In this document: one piece after another, positions 11,996-23,700 of the stretch
How positions within the stretch are numbered: position 1 is the stretch's first letter
Layout of the letters: every line of letters begins with the position of its first letter
NCBI GenBank assembly: GCA_024529925.1
Contig: JAFEUB010001067.1
Location: forward strand, 10,001-74,000
DNA length: 64,000 nucleotides
DNA from: Ophthalmolycus amberensis
Lineage: Eukaryota > Chordata > Actinopteri > Perciformes > Zoarcidae
Direction: 5' to 3'
Made by a program: the position numbers and the translations under genes
Notes under the pieces: generated by a model
What the model was told of the DNA's origin: nothing
Database searches by the model: none
Seen by the model: only the letters and a program-made list of their open reading frames with translations

Positions 11996-12040
11996 AACAC
12001 CTCTAAAGCTAACTCATTTACAGGTTGTATCTCATTTCTT
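11996..12040 (+). repeat. Fragment of a common percomorph repeat
   Basis: CACCTCTAAAGCTAACTC plus the bases that follow resembles part of the dispersed repeat that elsewhere carries the GGAAACAGTTAGCTTAGC segment (compare 34641-34720). The assignment is from memory. Confidence 0.35.
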
Positions 12041-12868
12041 CATCTCACACATTATTGCAGGAATGAGATTTCGTCTGTGATTCAGTTGAAGTGTCGGAAG
12101 CTATTTCTTGAATTCTGGCGAACTGATCCGAGATAGTCGGCATTTAGATTGTAGCTCTCGACGTGACGACGACGGTGAAGTGAGAGCAGTGAAGAGCGGC
12201 GGCCATGAGCCAGCCGGTGGGGTCACGCTCACGTGCACATTCACCAAGAGCACATGCGACCAGACCGGCGATGTCAACAAACTGAAATGACTTCCCAAAG
12301 CTCCTGGCAGAGTATTCTCGCCTCAGATTTGGAGGTTTGTGGTCACCAAGGTGGACACTCTCCGTCCCTTGAGAATCTCTCCAGGCAGAACAGGTGATGA
12401 GGCGCAGCACCGGGAGAGTCTGCTGCAGGGAAAGTGTTTGACTCATAGCCGAGAATACAACACAGCTCTAACTCAGGTTATACAAGCACTGGGTGGCACA
12501 GAGCAATGGCGCTGGCATTCCATACGTCATCCCCACAGAGAAGCCCCGAGGGACACGGATCGTAAGCCTCCTCCTCGGGCTGTAAAGCTCAGGACTCCAT
12601 GAACCGTCCTGTATTGAGCCTGAATTATGAAGCACTGGGTGAAGAATGTTTCAGTATGAGCTGTATGAATGAATCGCTGATCATCTTTCTGATGTTTAAT
12701 AGCGCTGATTGAGATTTTACCGTTACAGTTCACAGGTACACGTGATGAATTAGTGGAAGTGATATAAACAGCAACAACATAACGACGGCTGTTCCGGGGC
12801 TGCTGGGGACATTTTGGGACTTATTGGTAAAAGTTGGACAGAGGCTGTGACTGACTTGTCAACTGGAT
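12041..12868. other. Unique DNA, no gene seen
   Basis: Relatively GC-balanced with overlapping frames on both strands (100 and 87 codons at 12144-12602). None has a recognisable motif or splice context. Confidence 0.4.
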
Positions 12869-12893
12869 GACTGACTGACTGACTGACTGACTG

Positions 12894-12939
<46 letters not shown>
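12869..12939. repeat. (GACT)n-(GT)n compound microsatellite
   Basis: Seven GACT units (12869-12896) followed directly by about 21 GT units. Confidence 0.97.
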
Positions 12940-13085
12940 CTTGTTGTGTTTCCCTTCAGAGCCGATTATGGTAATAAAACCATCATGGGATCTGGAATAT
13001 GGAGAGAGGATACAGAGGCTGTGAGCTGAGCTGCTGGCTCCAGAGGGGATTTACGGGTCTGTACACTTTCAGGGAGAAGGCAGGA

Positions 13086-13090
13086 TGTGT

Positions 13091-13130
<40 letters not shown>
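13086..13130. repeat. (GT)n microsatellite
   Basis: About 22 GT units with one GA variant. Confidence 0.96.
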
Positions 13131-13600
13131 ACTCTCTCTCTGCTCTCACTCTGTCTTACCACCACTTTCCTGCTGTTGTGATCCTCAAAGTGCCTCTCCT
13201 CTTTGGAGTGTTTCTACATCCTTGCAGCTCCCTTCATGGTTTTTGTCATTTCCATTAATTCTCTTTCCACCAGGGATAACTCATCGCTCCTTCCATCTCC
13301 TCTCACCATGCTGCCTCATTAGCCTTCATTTTACCCCCCCCCCTCCTCTTCCTCCTCCTCTTCCTCCTCCAAAAAAATCCCCTTCTCTCTTCAGCGTTTC
13401 CCCCTGCCCGTCTCTCTCTCCATCGTCCCTCTGGCTTCGTCACTCCCTCTCTGCGTCTCGTCTTTTGAGTGCGAGGGACTTAAGACGTGGATTTCAGTGA
13501 CGAGGAGGAGGAGAGGGGAGGAATGCCAGGAGAGAGGAAGAGGAAGGGTGGTCGAGTGGAGAGGAGAGGATTCATGCCAGATGAGAGGAGGAGGACGGGG
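13131..13600. repeat. Adjacent polypyrimidine and polypurine blocks
   Basis: C/T-rich sequence to about 13460, including a C run near 13336-13344, is followed from about 13500 by A/G-rich sequence (GAGGAGGAG type). Long frames here are compositional. Confidence 0.7.
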
Positions 13601-13672
13601 GAAGTTGCCCATTGTTGCCAGATGTCAAACACATGTTTCTGATGCTCATTACCCATGGATACACAGGGTTCT

Positions 13673-13673
<1 letters not shown>

Positions 13674-13745
<72 letters not shown>
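13674..13745. repeat. (CA)n microsatellite
   Basis: About 36 uninterrupted CA units. Confidence 0.98.
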
Positions 13746-13747
<2 letters not shown>

Positions 13748-14229
13748 GTACACATATGCTCAAACATCTGCGTTACTATTGCTCAGTCCTCTCTTGCATA
13801 CTCTCATTATACCTGACTGCAGCGTTGGAAACAATCCGTTCTATTCACATTAACGATATTGTTTAATGATGCTGGATTCCCCAAAAATGTCAAAAATCCC
13901 TGCTCTTTCCTGAGTGACTGTGAAAGAGAAGCGAGACAATGCTGACATCACACAGGCTGCGACGGGGAAAGCAATACTTCAGCAACGTGCCCATGCTGTT
14001 GTTTAACAGGTAATAAATGGCCAAGAGGCTTTTCATTAAGATTACTTGGTGGTAAACCAAAGTAATAGACAGTTTAAAATTTTGACCTGAGGATGAAATG
14101 AAAAGTTAAGAGATCTCAAAAAGTGTTTTCATTTTGATACAATTCATGTGATATATTGCCTTGAAATAAGTGAATTAAGGTTAAAAGACGTGTGTAAATC
14201 ACGCAGCAGTGTTATTTTACTGCTTCCTG
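13746..14229. other. Unique DNA, no gene seen
   Basis: No feature recognised. Confidence 0.4.
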
Positions 14230-14770
14230 TCCGTCTGCTTTACCGGCTGCTGTCTCATCTTTTTACCACAAGTTTAGTTATTAGCAGAATTAAACCATCT
14301 TCTTATCGCGGCACATTCTTTTGAAGAGCCATTATAATTAGATTGTGATGAAAAGAGATGATTGGGTCCTCCGCATGCATCTCTCTCTCCCTCTGACATC
14401 CAGTCAACACAATCCAAACTCTGTCTTTCTGCTGCAGTAACCATCATGACTTCTCAGACCCCTCTTTGCATAAATTCAGTCTCTGCCATTTGCTCGCTAA
14501 TGCGCAGCACCATCATGCGCATAATTGTGCTCATTTAGGCTTTTCAGAAGCTGCCTTCCATCACCGGAGTGCCTCTGTCTTTAGAGATTTCATATTTCAG
14601 AGTGGTGAGGTATTCCACATGTCAACAATTGGGAATATTATATTATGTAAATGATCTCCGCCTTGTTATTGTCTTTCTCACAACCTCTCTTATTTGCATT
14701 GCTAACAGCGGCTGAATGATTGCGTGATGAGCGTGTCGGTGAGGTTGTCATTTCAAAGCCATTAGCCAGC
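14230..14770. other. Candidate conserved non-coding / enhancer-like block
   Basis: A complex, repeat-free segment with AT-rich transcription-factor cores. It includes the octamer ATTTGCAT at 14692-14699 (POU type), several TAAT cores and CATTATAATTAGATTG near 14330. Texture resembles deeply conserved vertebrate non-coding elements, but conservation is not tested. A 62-codon frame inside is not convincing. Confidence 0.25.
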
Positions 14771-14844
14771 CGCTAACACGATGATTGGAACGGAGATGAA
14801 GGGGCTTCAGCCTCCCTCTTGTCCTCCGGTGAACTGTCCGCCCG

Positions 14845-14920
14845 TCCCTCTATCTGTCCCTCTATCTGTCCCTCTATCTGTCCCTCTATCTGTCCCTCTA
14901 TCTGTCCCTCTATCTGTCCC
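14845..14920 (+). repeat. 12-bp minisatellite, 6 copies
   Basis: Six perfect tandem copies of TCCCTCTATCTG (14845-14916) plus a 4-base partial. The 12-bp period keeps one frame open, giving repeated LSVP in a spurious 81-codon ORF. Confidence 0.97.
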
Positions 14921-15201
14921 TAAACCCGTCCACATGTTGCAACTTTGGCTAACTTTAGCTTTTTGTGCCATGAGCACACCCATAAAGGCACATGTAAGAA
15001 AAACTGTTTGTTTGAAAAGTAACTAAAGTTGTCAGACAAATGTAGTGGAACAGAAAGTATCATCAATATCGAAATACACAAGGTACTTTCATTTTTGCTA
15101 TATAGAGATTATATAAAGAGTTAAGTCTACCTAAAAAGAGAAGGAAGCCCCCCCCCTCCCCCTCAGGTAAACACTGTTAGCTCTGTCAGCACTGTTACCG
15201 C

Positions 15202-15262
15202 CGTTAGCACCGTTAGCACCGTTAGCACCGTTAGCACCGTTAGCACCGTTAGCACCGTTAGC
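15202..15262 (+). repeat. 9-bp minisatellite, about 6.7 copies
   Basis: Perfect CGTTAGCAC units, preceded by degenerate copies from about 15174. There are no stop codons in some frames, but no gene context. Confidence 0.96.
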
Positions 15263-17031
15263 CGCGAGCCGCTGGCTCAGCTGTCACCATGTTGAGAGCC
15301 ATGTGGAGGCAATGTGCTCTGGATGTAGAATATAGCACAGTGCAGTAGTAGTGCACACCACAAGAGCCACAACGTTAAGTAATGACAAGTTCATTTGCGT
15401 TGAACTTTATACTTTAGAGATGGAAATTACTTGCAGTTAACGAAAACACAAAAACAAGGAAGACAGACTCAACATGAGACTATTTCGAGGCCCCTGCGAA
15501 AGCACCACGACTCTCTGTCCTCTGCTCTCTCCACTCTGTTAACACTTCTTCTCCCATGTGGTCACTCGTCCCCTTCAATCCTCCAATCTGTCTGTCCTCT
15601 GTCTCCTCTCGCTACTTTTTCATCATCTCTATAATGTGTCCGGGGCCTTCTGGACCCTCAAACAACACCCGGTGTCTCAATCCTCCTCTCTTTGTGTCTG
15701 CTATCCTGTGTCTCTTTATCTCCCCTTTTCCACCACCCTTTCCTCTACAGCTGCATGAAGCACCCATCCTGTCAAACTGTGGCTCCAGCAGCAAAGATTG
15801 TCCATTCTACACTAGTTGAGAGCCTGTAGATTTGATCAAGTTGAGTGTGAACACTGGCGGGAAATTCTGTCCTCCAACAGGAAGTGAAACATGGAAAGTT
15901 AAGAATTGTGTTAAACTCTTGAATCAGTAGAAAAACTCTCCCAGAGACACCTTCAGTATGATCACGAGGTGCCAGACATTAGAGTTGATGCCGATGTCTG
16001 AGCAAGAACAATAGTTTAAACCATTTTTTAATCCATAGATATCTTCCTCCATTTTGGACTCTCCACCTCTTCGTTCTGTCAGAGGTCAACACTATCACGA
16101 TGGATTATGGTCGATGAAATAATTCAGATTTATTTCACTCCTGTGATATAACCCATTGACTTGTCTATTAACATCTTCAATGCTGGTCTTGACTTTAACT
16201 AAATCCTCAGCGACGCTCGTCACATTTTGTTACGTGATGCAACATTCACGTTAGTTGTAACGTAGTTTGTCTTTTTCTGGGATGCATGAAATAATTGTTT
16301 GGAAAGACACGGAGTGGATGCCTCTGTATACGCCACACACAAGCATAAAGTAGGCTGCATATCTACTATAAAGCCCGAAAAATATTTTAGAAAGTCTAAA
16401 AAAAAATTCTGAAACTGAATGGAAGTGATAAGGTACAAAGGGTGGTGGCTGGTGGGACTATAAAATAGTGTAAATTTTTCAAGTTCTCATTAATTTGTGA
16501 CAAAAAGGGCTGAAAAGTTGGTGGCCTCAGTTAGTTTTTCTTTCGGTGAATTCACTGCGCTGGTGTGCTGTTAAACAAGTGTTTTAGCGGAGGCCCTCTC
16601 TTCTCTTCACAACACGTCCCTCCAAACAAAACTGGTGGCGCGCCGACCTGTAATGGACTCGTGACTGCCCCCTAAGGCCAGAGGGGCAACAATGAGGCCA
16701 TTCTGCAAGCTGCACAAAGGAGAGGTTGATTCTTTAGCGAAAGATTTTCGGGGGGTTTACGGGAAAGAAGGCTTCAAGGATGCAGAGTAACTGGTTGTTT
16801 TGACAAATGCACTCCTCTTCTAAGAAGAGCAGCACAGACGTTCTACAGGAAGCTGCAAGCTACCAACGAGACAGAGTTGTTGTCTTTTGATGGCCTTCTT
16901 CTTCATATCTCTCTTCCTCACATTACACTCTGATCTGTCCTCGCCTCCGTCATCCTGTCTGCTCCCTCACTACCTTCCTCACCGTCAGATTGTCAGACTT
17001 CAGCTTGGAAGGCGACGCTGGCGTCGGCCCC
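15263..17031. other. Unique DNA, no gene seen
   Basis: About 1.8 kb containing only short frames. Positions 16666-16688 hold TGCCCCCT facing GAGGGGCA across a short spacer, a CTCF-like inverted pair that I record as a finding. Confidence 0.4.
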
Positions 17032-17199
17032 ACCCCATCATCCCATCATCCCATCACCCCATCACCCCATCATCCCATCACCCCATCACCCCATCATCCC
17101 ATCACCCCATCATCCCATCACCCCATCACCCCATCATCCCATCATCCCATCACCCCATCATCCCATCACCCCATCATCCCATCACCCCATCACCCCATC
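17032..17199 (+). repeat. CATCATCCC/CATCACCCC minisatellite
   Basis: About 168 bp of alternating CATCATCC and CATCACCC octamers in irregular order, which suggests a higher-order repeat and slippage. It encodes HHPITPSP-type peptide in spurious frames. Confidence 0.97.
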
Positions 17200-17229
17200 T
17201 GTTAGAGTGAAGGTGTCTGACAGCGATAA

Positions 17230-17231
<2 letters not shown>

Positions 17232-17261
<30 letters not shown>
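17232..17261. repeat. (GT)n microsatellite
   Basis: About 15 GT units. Confidence 0.95.
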
Positions 17262-17262
<1 letters not shown>

Positions 17263-17332
17263 AGTTTGTCCACACGGTACACAGATGTGAATGTGTCAGA
17301 GTGTAAAAAAGTCACTCACACTGGTGCGCATG

Positions 17333-17357
17333 CGTGTGTGTGTGTGTGTGTGTGTGA
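17333..17357. repeat. (GT)n microsatellite
   Basis: About 12 GT units following a GCATGC motif. Confidence 0.93.
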
Positions 17358-17542
17358 CACATGGGAGCAGATTGTGGAACCTGTCACCAATCAGTCCTGC
17401 AGGAGGGCTTCAGTGTGTGTTTGTTTATGCAGCACGCTCAAGTGTGCAGGAATATGTATGAATGGAGGTGAAGAAAGTGCATACATCGAGGCACACCTGC
17501 TCAGACAGAGTGTAGACATCACACACACAGGAATACATTGAT

Positions 17543-17544
<2 letters not shown>

Positions 17545-17576
<32 letters not shown>
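17545..17576. repeat. (GT)n microsatellite
   Basis: About 16 GT units running into a short GA tract. Confidence 0.95.
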
Positions 17577-17580
<4 letters not shown>

Positions 17581-17671
17581 AGAGAGTGCAGCTGGGAGAA
17601 AGGTGGATGTGATGGAAAAGCAACTTTGCTTTTGTGTTAAAAAGTTGTCTTATTTACGAAGTCTCTCTCTC

Positions 17672-17739
17672 TCACACACGTCACGTACACACACACACGC
17701 ACACGCACGCACGCACACACACACACACACACACACACT
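17672..17739. repeat. (CA)n with CG interruptions
   Basis: About 68 bp of CA with several ACGC variants, immediately after a CT run. Confidence 0.94.
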
Positions 17740-17807
17740 GGCTCTTAAACTAATCAGGCTGCAGGAAATGAACGTGGATCCTGTTATTGGTGGCTCTGCA
17801 GCTCAGT

Positions 17808-17827
17808 GCTGCCACCCTCTGGTGTCC
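17808..17827 (-). promoter_or_regulatory. CTCF-like site
   Basis: TGCTGCCACCCTCTGGTGTC resembles the GCCNCCCTCTGGTGG form of the CTCF core on the reverse strand. By eye only. Confidence 0.35.
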
Positions 17828-17994
17828 TCCCGCCACTCCAATACACGACCATTAGACAACAAAACCCCATTTGTTTTTCATTTAATTTTTAAATGAATAA
17901 TAAATTATTTTTATCGATTACTTTATTTCATTAATTTCTTAGTTTATTTTGAACGTATCCAACGGTCTCACTGAGCTTTCTGTGATCATTGCCT

Positions 17995-18103
17995 TGTTTT
18001 TGCTGCTTTTTCTGTCAAAGCACTTTCTGAACTCTGTTTTTAAGGCGCTATATAAATAAAGGTATTACTATTAATTCAATTCAATTCAATTCAATTCAAT
18101 TCT
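17995..18103 (+). mobile_element. 3' tail of an L2-group LINE or SINE
   Basis: AAAGCACTTTCTGAACTC, then GGCGCTATATAAATAAAGG, then a (ATTCA)n array at 18073-18103, is the usual layout of teleost L2/CR1-type 3' ends (GCGCTATATAAATAAA plus a short tandem tail). Only the tail is recognisable, so the copy is severely 5'-truncated or old. Confidence 0.65.
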
Positions 18104-18578
18104 ATTATTGTTGTTAATAATTCAAATAAACCCTATTAGAAAATATTGATGTGCATTATTGCAGAATTGTTGGAACAGCTGTGCGAGAGAGAATCCTTTA
18201 AATGAAGAGTTGCCACATAAATACTCCAACATCTTCCTTTTCATCAGGACATTTTGTCCATAATTTAGGTCATATTTTCTTTAAACAAGTGACTGTGTCG
18301 ATGCAACAACAACAACAAACTTAGTTTCTTAATAAAGTTTCTTAATTCTAGTGCGACAACCTGTTTAATTATTTCAAGTTGTTTCAAAATATAGTAATGT
18401 ATTTCATTTATTTATTTTAAGTCACTAGCATATGATTTTTAAACTTGTTTTTATTTTCTATTTTTTAAGAATGCACACAGGGTGTAGACCAGTGTGAGCT
18501 TTAAGTCCATAATAATCTAAACACATGGCACAACTCTTACCCACAATGCTTTACTCAGAATGAATAATATGTATATAT
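18104..18578. other. AT-rich DNA, no gene seen
   Basis: Very AT-rich and without features I recognise. Confidence 0.4.
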
Positions 18579-18579
18579 T

Positions 18580-19170
18580 AGTGCTGGCAAATTAAAATAT
18601 TTAATCGCGATTAATCGCATGGATTTTTTGCGATTAATCACATTGTTATGGCAAAGTTCAATAATGAATTCAAAAGTAGTGTATTCTGCACTTTTATTTT
18701 AAAAGTACTGCTATATGAACAAAAGGGCAATAACATTTGGTTCAAGAGATGCAGGTAGCATGTTTCATACTAAATGTGAATATAATTCATACTTTGTTGG
18801 CATCTTATTCTGAAAACCGGATGTTCGTCTGAAGAAACCGGATGTTGTCTCACGTTAATCTTTCCGCTAACTTTCAAAGTCCTTCGCTCGCTCCCGATCT
18901 GTGCGTTTAAATGCGTTTACCGTGAATTTCAGCATATAGGTGCACTAAAGTGTAAGTGTCTGACTATAGGATGTTTGCTGGATTTTATCCCACTGCTCTT
19001 GTCATCCGCTTGTTGTTATGTCTATGTATTGTCTCTTGTCTTTCAATAAAAAATAAAAATAAAAATAAAAAGTAAAAAGTATAATAATACATTTTAAAAA
19101 GGCGTTAACGCGCGATAAAATAATTGTCGGCGTTAATTAATGCGTTAATTAACGTGTTAACTTGCCCACT
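18580..19170. mobile_element. Non-autonomous hAT-like DNA transposon
   Basis: The left end reads AGTGCTGGCAA and continues into TTTAATCGCGATTAATCGCA. The right end, read inverted, gives AGTGGGCAAGTTAACACG and TTAATTAACGC-type sequence. These TTAATCGCGATTAATCGC ends with imperfect terminal inverted repeats are typical of an abundant hAT-like MITE family in fish. About 590 bp, no transposase frame. An A-rich (AAAAT)n stretch lies at 19048-19075. I see no intact 8-bp target duplication, so the copy is probably old. Ends are accurate to about 5 bp. Confidence 0.7.
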
Positions 19171-20510
19171 TTCTCTAGTACACAATGAATTGCAGAGTAA
19201 ATCTAAAACGGTCATTATTCCTGTTCTGCTCTGAGCCCCTGAAAGTAATTTAAACACCTGACACAACTGTTTCACAACCAAAACTTAAAAATAAAATCAA
19301 TATTTCACAATATATGTCTGCAGAACAGTAGTTTCTTCAGCAGGGTGGAGCTCATTCAACGAAAGAAACGGTTTTATTTCCCTGAGTTCCTGAAAGGCTC
19401 GACTTCCTGCTGATCCAACATTTCAGTCGATGTCTGATATACTGCGTCAATAAAACGATGGGTAAATGCCCAATATGTTCCCTCCAACACAGAGACAGTG
19501 GCTCAGTGTATATTCATCAGGAAGTAACCGTGAATATGTGTAACCAGTGGGTACTGACTTGTAAAAGCAACCACCAACACCAACCGATGCAATATTGATG
19601 TGAGACGCTATAATATTCTGTAACTCGGTGGATACATGTGAGCAGGCACTGTTGTGTTTAACTTCTTAGCAGCTTGAGTTTTCTTACAGAGAAGTGTGCA
19701 CCAATATGAAAACATATGAATAAAGCACGTGCCCGGGGCTCAGGATGGGCTTGTTTTCAGCTTTGGTCCATAAAGACATACGAGGACGGCGGTGAGGACT
19801 CGGTGCAGCTCGTACAGTACGGCGTCCTCGTGGAACAAGAATTCTCTTCAGAGAAAAGGAGGATTTCTTTTTTTAGCCAACAGGGAGGCCGAGGAAAGGA
19901 TTCATAACAGAAGGCTGTGGGAGCTCAGGGAATCGTTATGTTCTTCTGTCATTCAAAATGCAGGTTGAGGCTCGCTGTGCAACTAACAGGTAGACTTTCA
20001 AACACACTTGGTGAATCCAGTTGAAAGTATTTTCATCTCATATTTAATGATTTAGTCACATTTGATGTTTTATTTCAATAAATCAATGTGATAAGTGGGA
20101 TTGTGGTTTGCAGTAAGTCCCTGAAATGTTTTCAGCTGCAATTTGAGGATATTTAAAATAATCTTCAGTACAGTTTTACCCACAAGTATGAGATAAATGA
20201 ATGGTTGGTTACGGTTGTTCTTACAGGATAGAATACACTTTAAATTCACCAGAAACATTAAAGGAAGAAACATAAAGTGCAAATTTAGGCTGGTTCTAAA
20301 TAGATCATGGAAGATTGAAGGGATTTTGATTTGTTAAGACGTTCTTTTGATTAAATGAATATGTTTTAAGGGGGTACAGACCCCTCATTACTTTCAAAAA
20401 TACACAAGAGTAATCCTAGACGTTACAGTTCAATTGATGAAGACGCTGATTTTGTGTATGAAAGTGAATAATTGAATGCCCTTTTATTAAAGGTAAGAAT
20501 AAAAAGAGAC
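19171..20510. other. Unique DNA, no gene seen
   Basis: No coding or repeat signature recognised. Confidence 0.4.
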
Positions 20511-20526
20511 CCGCTCACGTGAGCGG
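20511..20526. promoter_or_regulatory. Perfect 16-bp palindrome with CACGTG E-box
   Basis: CCGCTCACGTGAGCGG is exactly self-complementary and contains TCACGTGA, the preferred core of MiT/TFE and USF bHLH factors. Function not shown. Confidence 0.45.
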
Positions 20527-21240
20527 TGCATCGTTCCTCTTGTGCTCTGAGGAACACGAGAGGCTTTTGAATCAGCGAAACAGAAAATGAGCTCCGCATG
20601 CTGGTGAGCACATCTCATGTTGATTACACTCTGAGAAAAACACTCGACGGGAACAGAAGTGTTGGGATTGTGATATGAAAGCTGCATCATTTCCATCATG
20701 AACTGTTTATAAATGTCGTCAGATAACTTTATAGACTTTCAGAAGTTACTTCATGTAAGATCCTCAACTTATATGTGAATGAAGGACTTGTTGCAATGGA
20801 GTGTGTCACCATTGTTGTACTTTACCATCGACCCATTCTTGTCTTTTCCAGGGGGAGCAGGTCAACAGCAGACGCCACATAGAAGTGATATACATCACCT
20901 GACAGCTGGGAACCTGAGGATTCATTTGATTCAGGATTCAGCTGATAAACCTGTAATGAGCATTGTGTTCTGAAGGGCTTCGAACATTGTGACGGACATT
21001 TCTGAGTTAGACTGTGGTCGACCTGTGAAGCATCGATGTGTAAACCTGTAAAAGTGTTTGAATGCAAAGCGGGGCGGTGCTAAAATTAAGAACGGTGAGC
21101 AAACCTTTGGCCGGATCCTGAAGGTGGAAATAAAATGACACGCACGGTCGATAATGTCGAATCAGATTACGTTTTGGGAAATCAACCTTGAACACCCCCA
21201 AAGGAGCTCTGGGTTTTATTTATTTACTCTATTTTGTAAA
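20527..21240. other. Unique DNA, no gene seen
   Basis: Short overlapping frames on both strands only. Confidence 0.4.
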
Positions 21241-21262
21241 GGGGGGGGGGGGGGGGGGGGGG
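21241..21262 (+). repeat. Poly-G run (22 G)
   Basis: Twenty-two consecutive G residues on the plus strand. Strong G-quadruplex potential and a likely site of sequencing-length error. Confidence 0.95.
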
Positions 21263-21401
21263 TTTGGCAGGAGAGTGCTCTTCACTTCATCACATAATCA
21301 ACACCGTCACCGCCTGATTACTGTAATATCAGATATGAACAGGTCAACAGCATGCTAATGGGAGATGATAGGTTTGTTTACCAGAGGACAGCAGTCGGGG
21401 A

Positions 21402-21404
<3 letters not shown>

Positions 21405-21446
<42 letters not shown>
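21405..21446. repeat. (GT)n microsatellite
   Basis: About 21 uninterrupted GT units. Confidence 0.97.
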
Positions 21447-21448
<2 letters not shown>

Positions 21449-23519
21449 AGATTAGTCACCACGGGATAATGTGTCTTCTTCTGTGTTGCGGTGCGACGTG
21501 CGCGTAGGTGCTCGTAACTTCTGGACCAAATGATTGAGATAATTATCCTCGCTGCTCACCACATGCAGATTATGTTTTGTTTTGAACCGTCACGCTGTGA
21601 AATCATCACAGTTTCAAGTTTGATTGTCAAATAATTAAGACTTCGTCGGCTTCCATGTCCTTGAATCGCGTAAGTTTTGATTATTGTCTTGAAATGGTTG
21701 CTGTTTGTTTTGTCTTGTAAGATAATGTTCGGTACCAGTTGTTTGTGATGTAACTTTCTTTGCCGGCTATAAGAAAAGTTGGTTCACTTCAAATTCAGAA
21801 TCCACAGAGGCAATTCATCAGCTGGCCATACTTGTGGATCCATGAAAGAGACATTTAAAGACACACGCCCTCCTCTGTATAATGCGGATGAATCCCTGAG
21901 ATCACAGAAGCTGCCATCGACGAAGAAAGTGTTGAACTAACCAGTGAAAGGTATCATGTAGCGGTAAATCAGTGTTAATGATGTGTTAGCTAGGCTCACT
22001 GAAGTGTAATCGACTTTTAACGCTTACAGTTAATAGACAACGATGTGTGAGCTCGTTGACAAATGGGATAAAAAAGCATCTTCTTAATTTCTCCTCCCAC
22101 ACAAACCTGTTCACAACCAGCTTCCCAGTGATGAGCATGTGGTGCTGCAGCTCATGCAAACAACTTCACACACTCTGTGCTTGCTTAGGTCCTCAGCAAC
22201 ACACAAAGCTATGACATCATACAGCTGTGTCACAAACACGGTCATGAACTCCAGTGAAACAGACGATGGTTGAGAGAGCCCACTTCAGCCAACTGAAAGA
22301 GCCCCAAACAGCTATATTCATCATGTTTAGACATAAAACATATATTGAACCGTTTCTATTCTAAGTCACTGTACCCTCGAAATAAAAGGCCCCAAAGCAC
22401 TTCACAAACATGCAACTCAACTACTACTGTGTACTTCTACTTCAGAGTAGATAAAAGCTGTTGATATTTCACTTTATTAAGTTTGAATATGTCTTCAGGT
22501 GAGAAAGTAACCGTTTAGATTCCAAATGTGAATCCAAATAATCACTTTACCCAAATAATGCATGTTTGCAAATAATTCATGTTTGCAAATTTGCTGCGAT
22601 TGTTTTCAGAGATGTGAAAGCCGCTAAATAGTGTAAAATAAGTGTATTATATATTATATGGATAAACTATTTTATTCAATGTAATACAGGTAGACTGGTG
22701 TACAGTAGTGAAACAATGAATACACTATAAATAAATATTAACAGGATGAAATAAACAAGAGTATTCTGCAGTGTGTGCAGGTAGAAGTATGAAGATGACA
22801 TTTGAGTAGGAAGACAAGCATCTGTGCATCTTTGAAGGTAATTTTCCAATTACCTTGTGAATTAATATTCCCATTTTAGGCCAAGTCATGCCAGAGACTT
22901 GAGGAAATGGGATTGGCTGGCTGTCTGCTCAGACCTGAGTCTAACACGGACAGATGAGGGACGGGGGAGGAAGTCAACTCAGTCCCGCCGACTGACACCC
23001 TGTCAGATACGCCGTGTACTTTGCCTAAATTGGCCAGAAATGTCATCATCTTTTAGTTTGAGAACTCCTGCGCTCGAAATACGGTTCATTAAAAATGTTT
23101 CCAGATCCCAGAAGATGTCCAAGAACATAATCCAAATATATTTTAAACCTACTTTTCATGGTGGCTATCCTCTTGATATCTATTTATGGTAATAACGGTG
23201 AATTTTAAGTAATTCCACTAACGAGAGACGTTTCCAGCAACAGTCTCCGTTTCAGGGGAATGTGAAATCTTTCAGAGCAAATTGAGGAGTAGCTGCAGGG
23301 GCCAGCAGGTTGAGACCATTAGCTGACCTTTGGAAATGCATTTCACGTGCATTTCAGATATGCAGTTCAAGAAAGCGCTGCAGCCTCGTCCACACAAACT
23401 TTATCCTCCAGCAGGAAGAAAACAAACAGTTACCTCTGAGCCACGGAGGGAATGGAACCCTCACCTCTGTGTTATTATCTCCCTTCACCTGTTTAGCTGC
23501 AGAGGACTCCTTGATAAAT
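21447..23519. other. AT-rich unique DNA, no gene seen
   Basis: About 2 kb without convincing genes. A 97-codon frame at 22899-23192 has no family features. Confidence 0.4.
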
Positions 23520-23700
23520 TGCCCCTGAAATAATCTCCTGCGAGCCGTCACAACATGCTGTCGGCAAACAATCACCCAACCTCATTAGCGTGGTGTATCG
23601 ACACCAGTGTAAACCTCAGCTGAGAGCATTAGCATGCTGTGGAGTATTGATGTCCTTGTGAATCAACATCGGCGGTAAATACAGCAGGTAGGACGAGGAC
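23520..23700. other. Candidate conserved non-coding block
   Basis: Balanced-composition, repeat-free sequence with cores such as CAAACAATCACC and GAGAGCATTAGCATGC. Flagged by texture only. Confidence 0.18.

Noticed and set aside
17600..17900. 97-codon frame after the CA tract
   Set aside because: Carries the CA-derived Thr-His run. No support.
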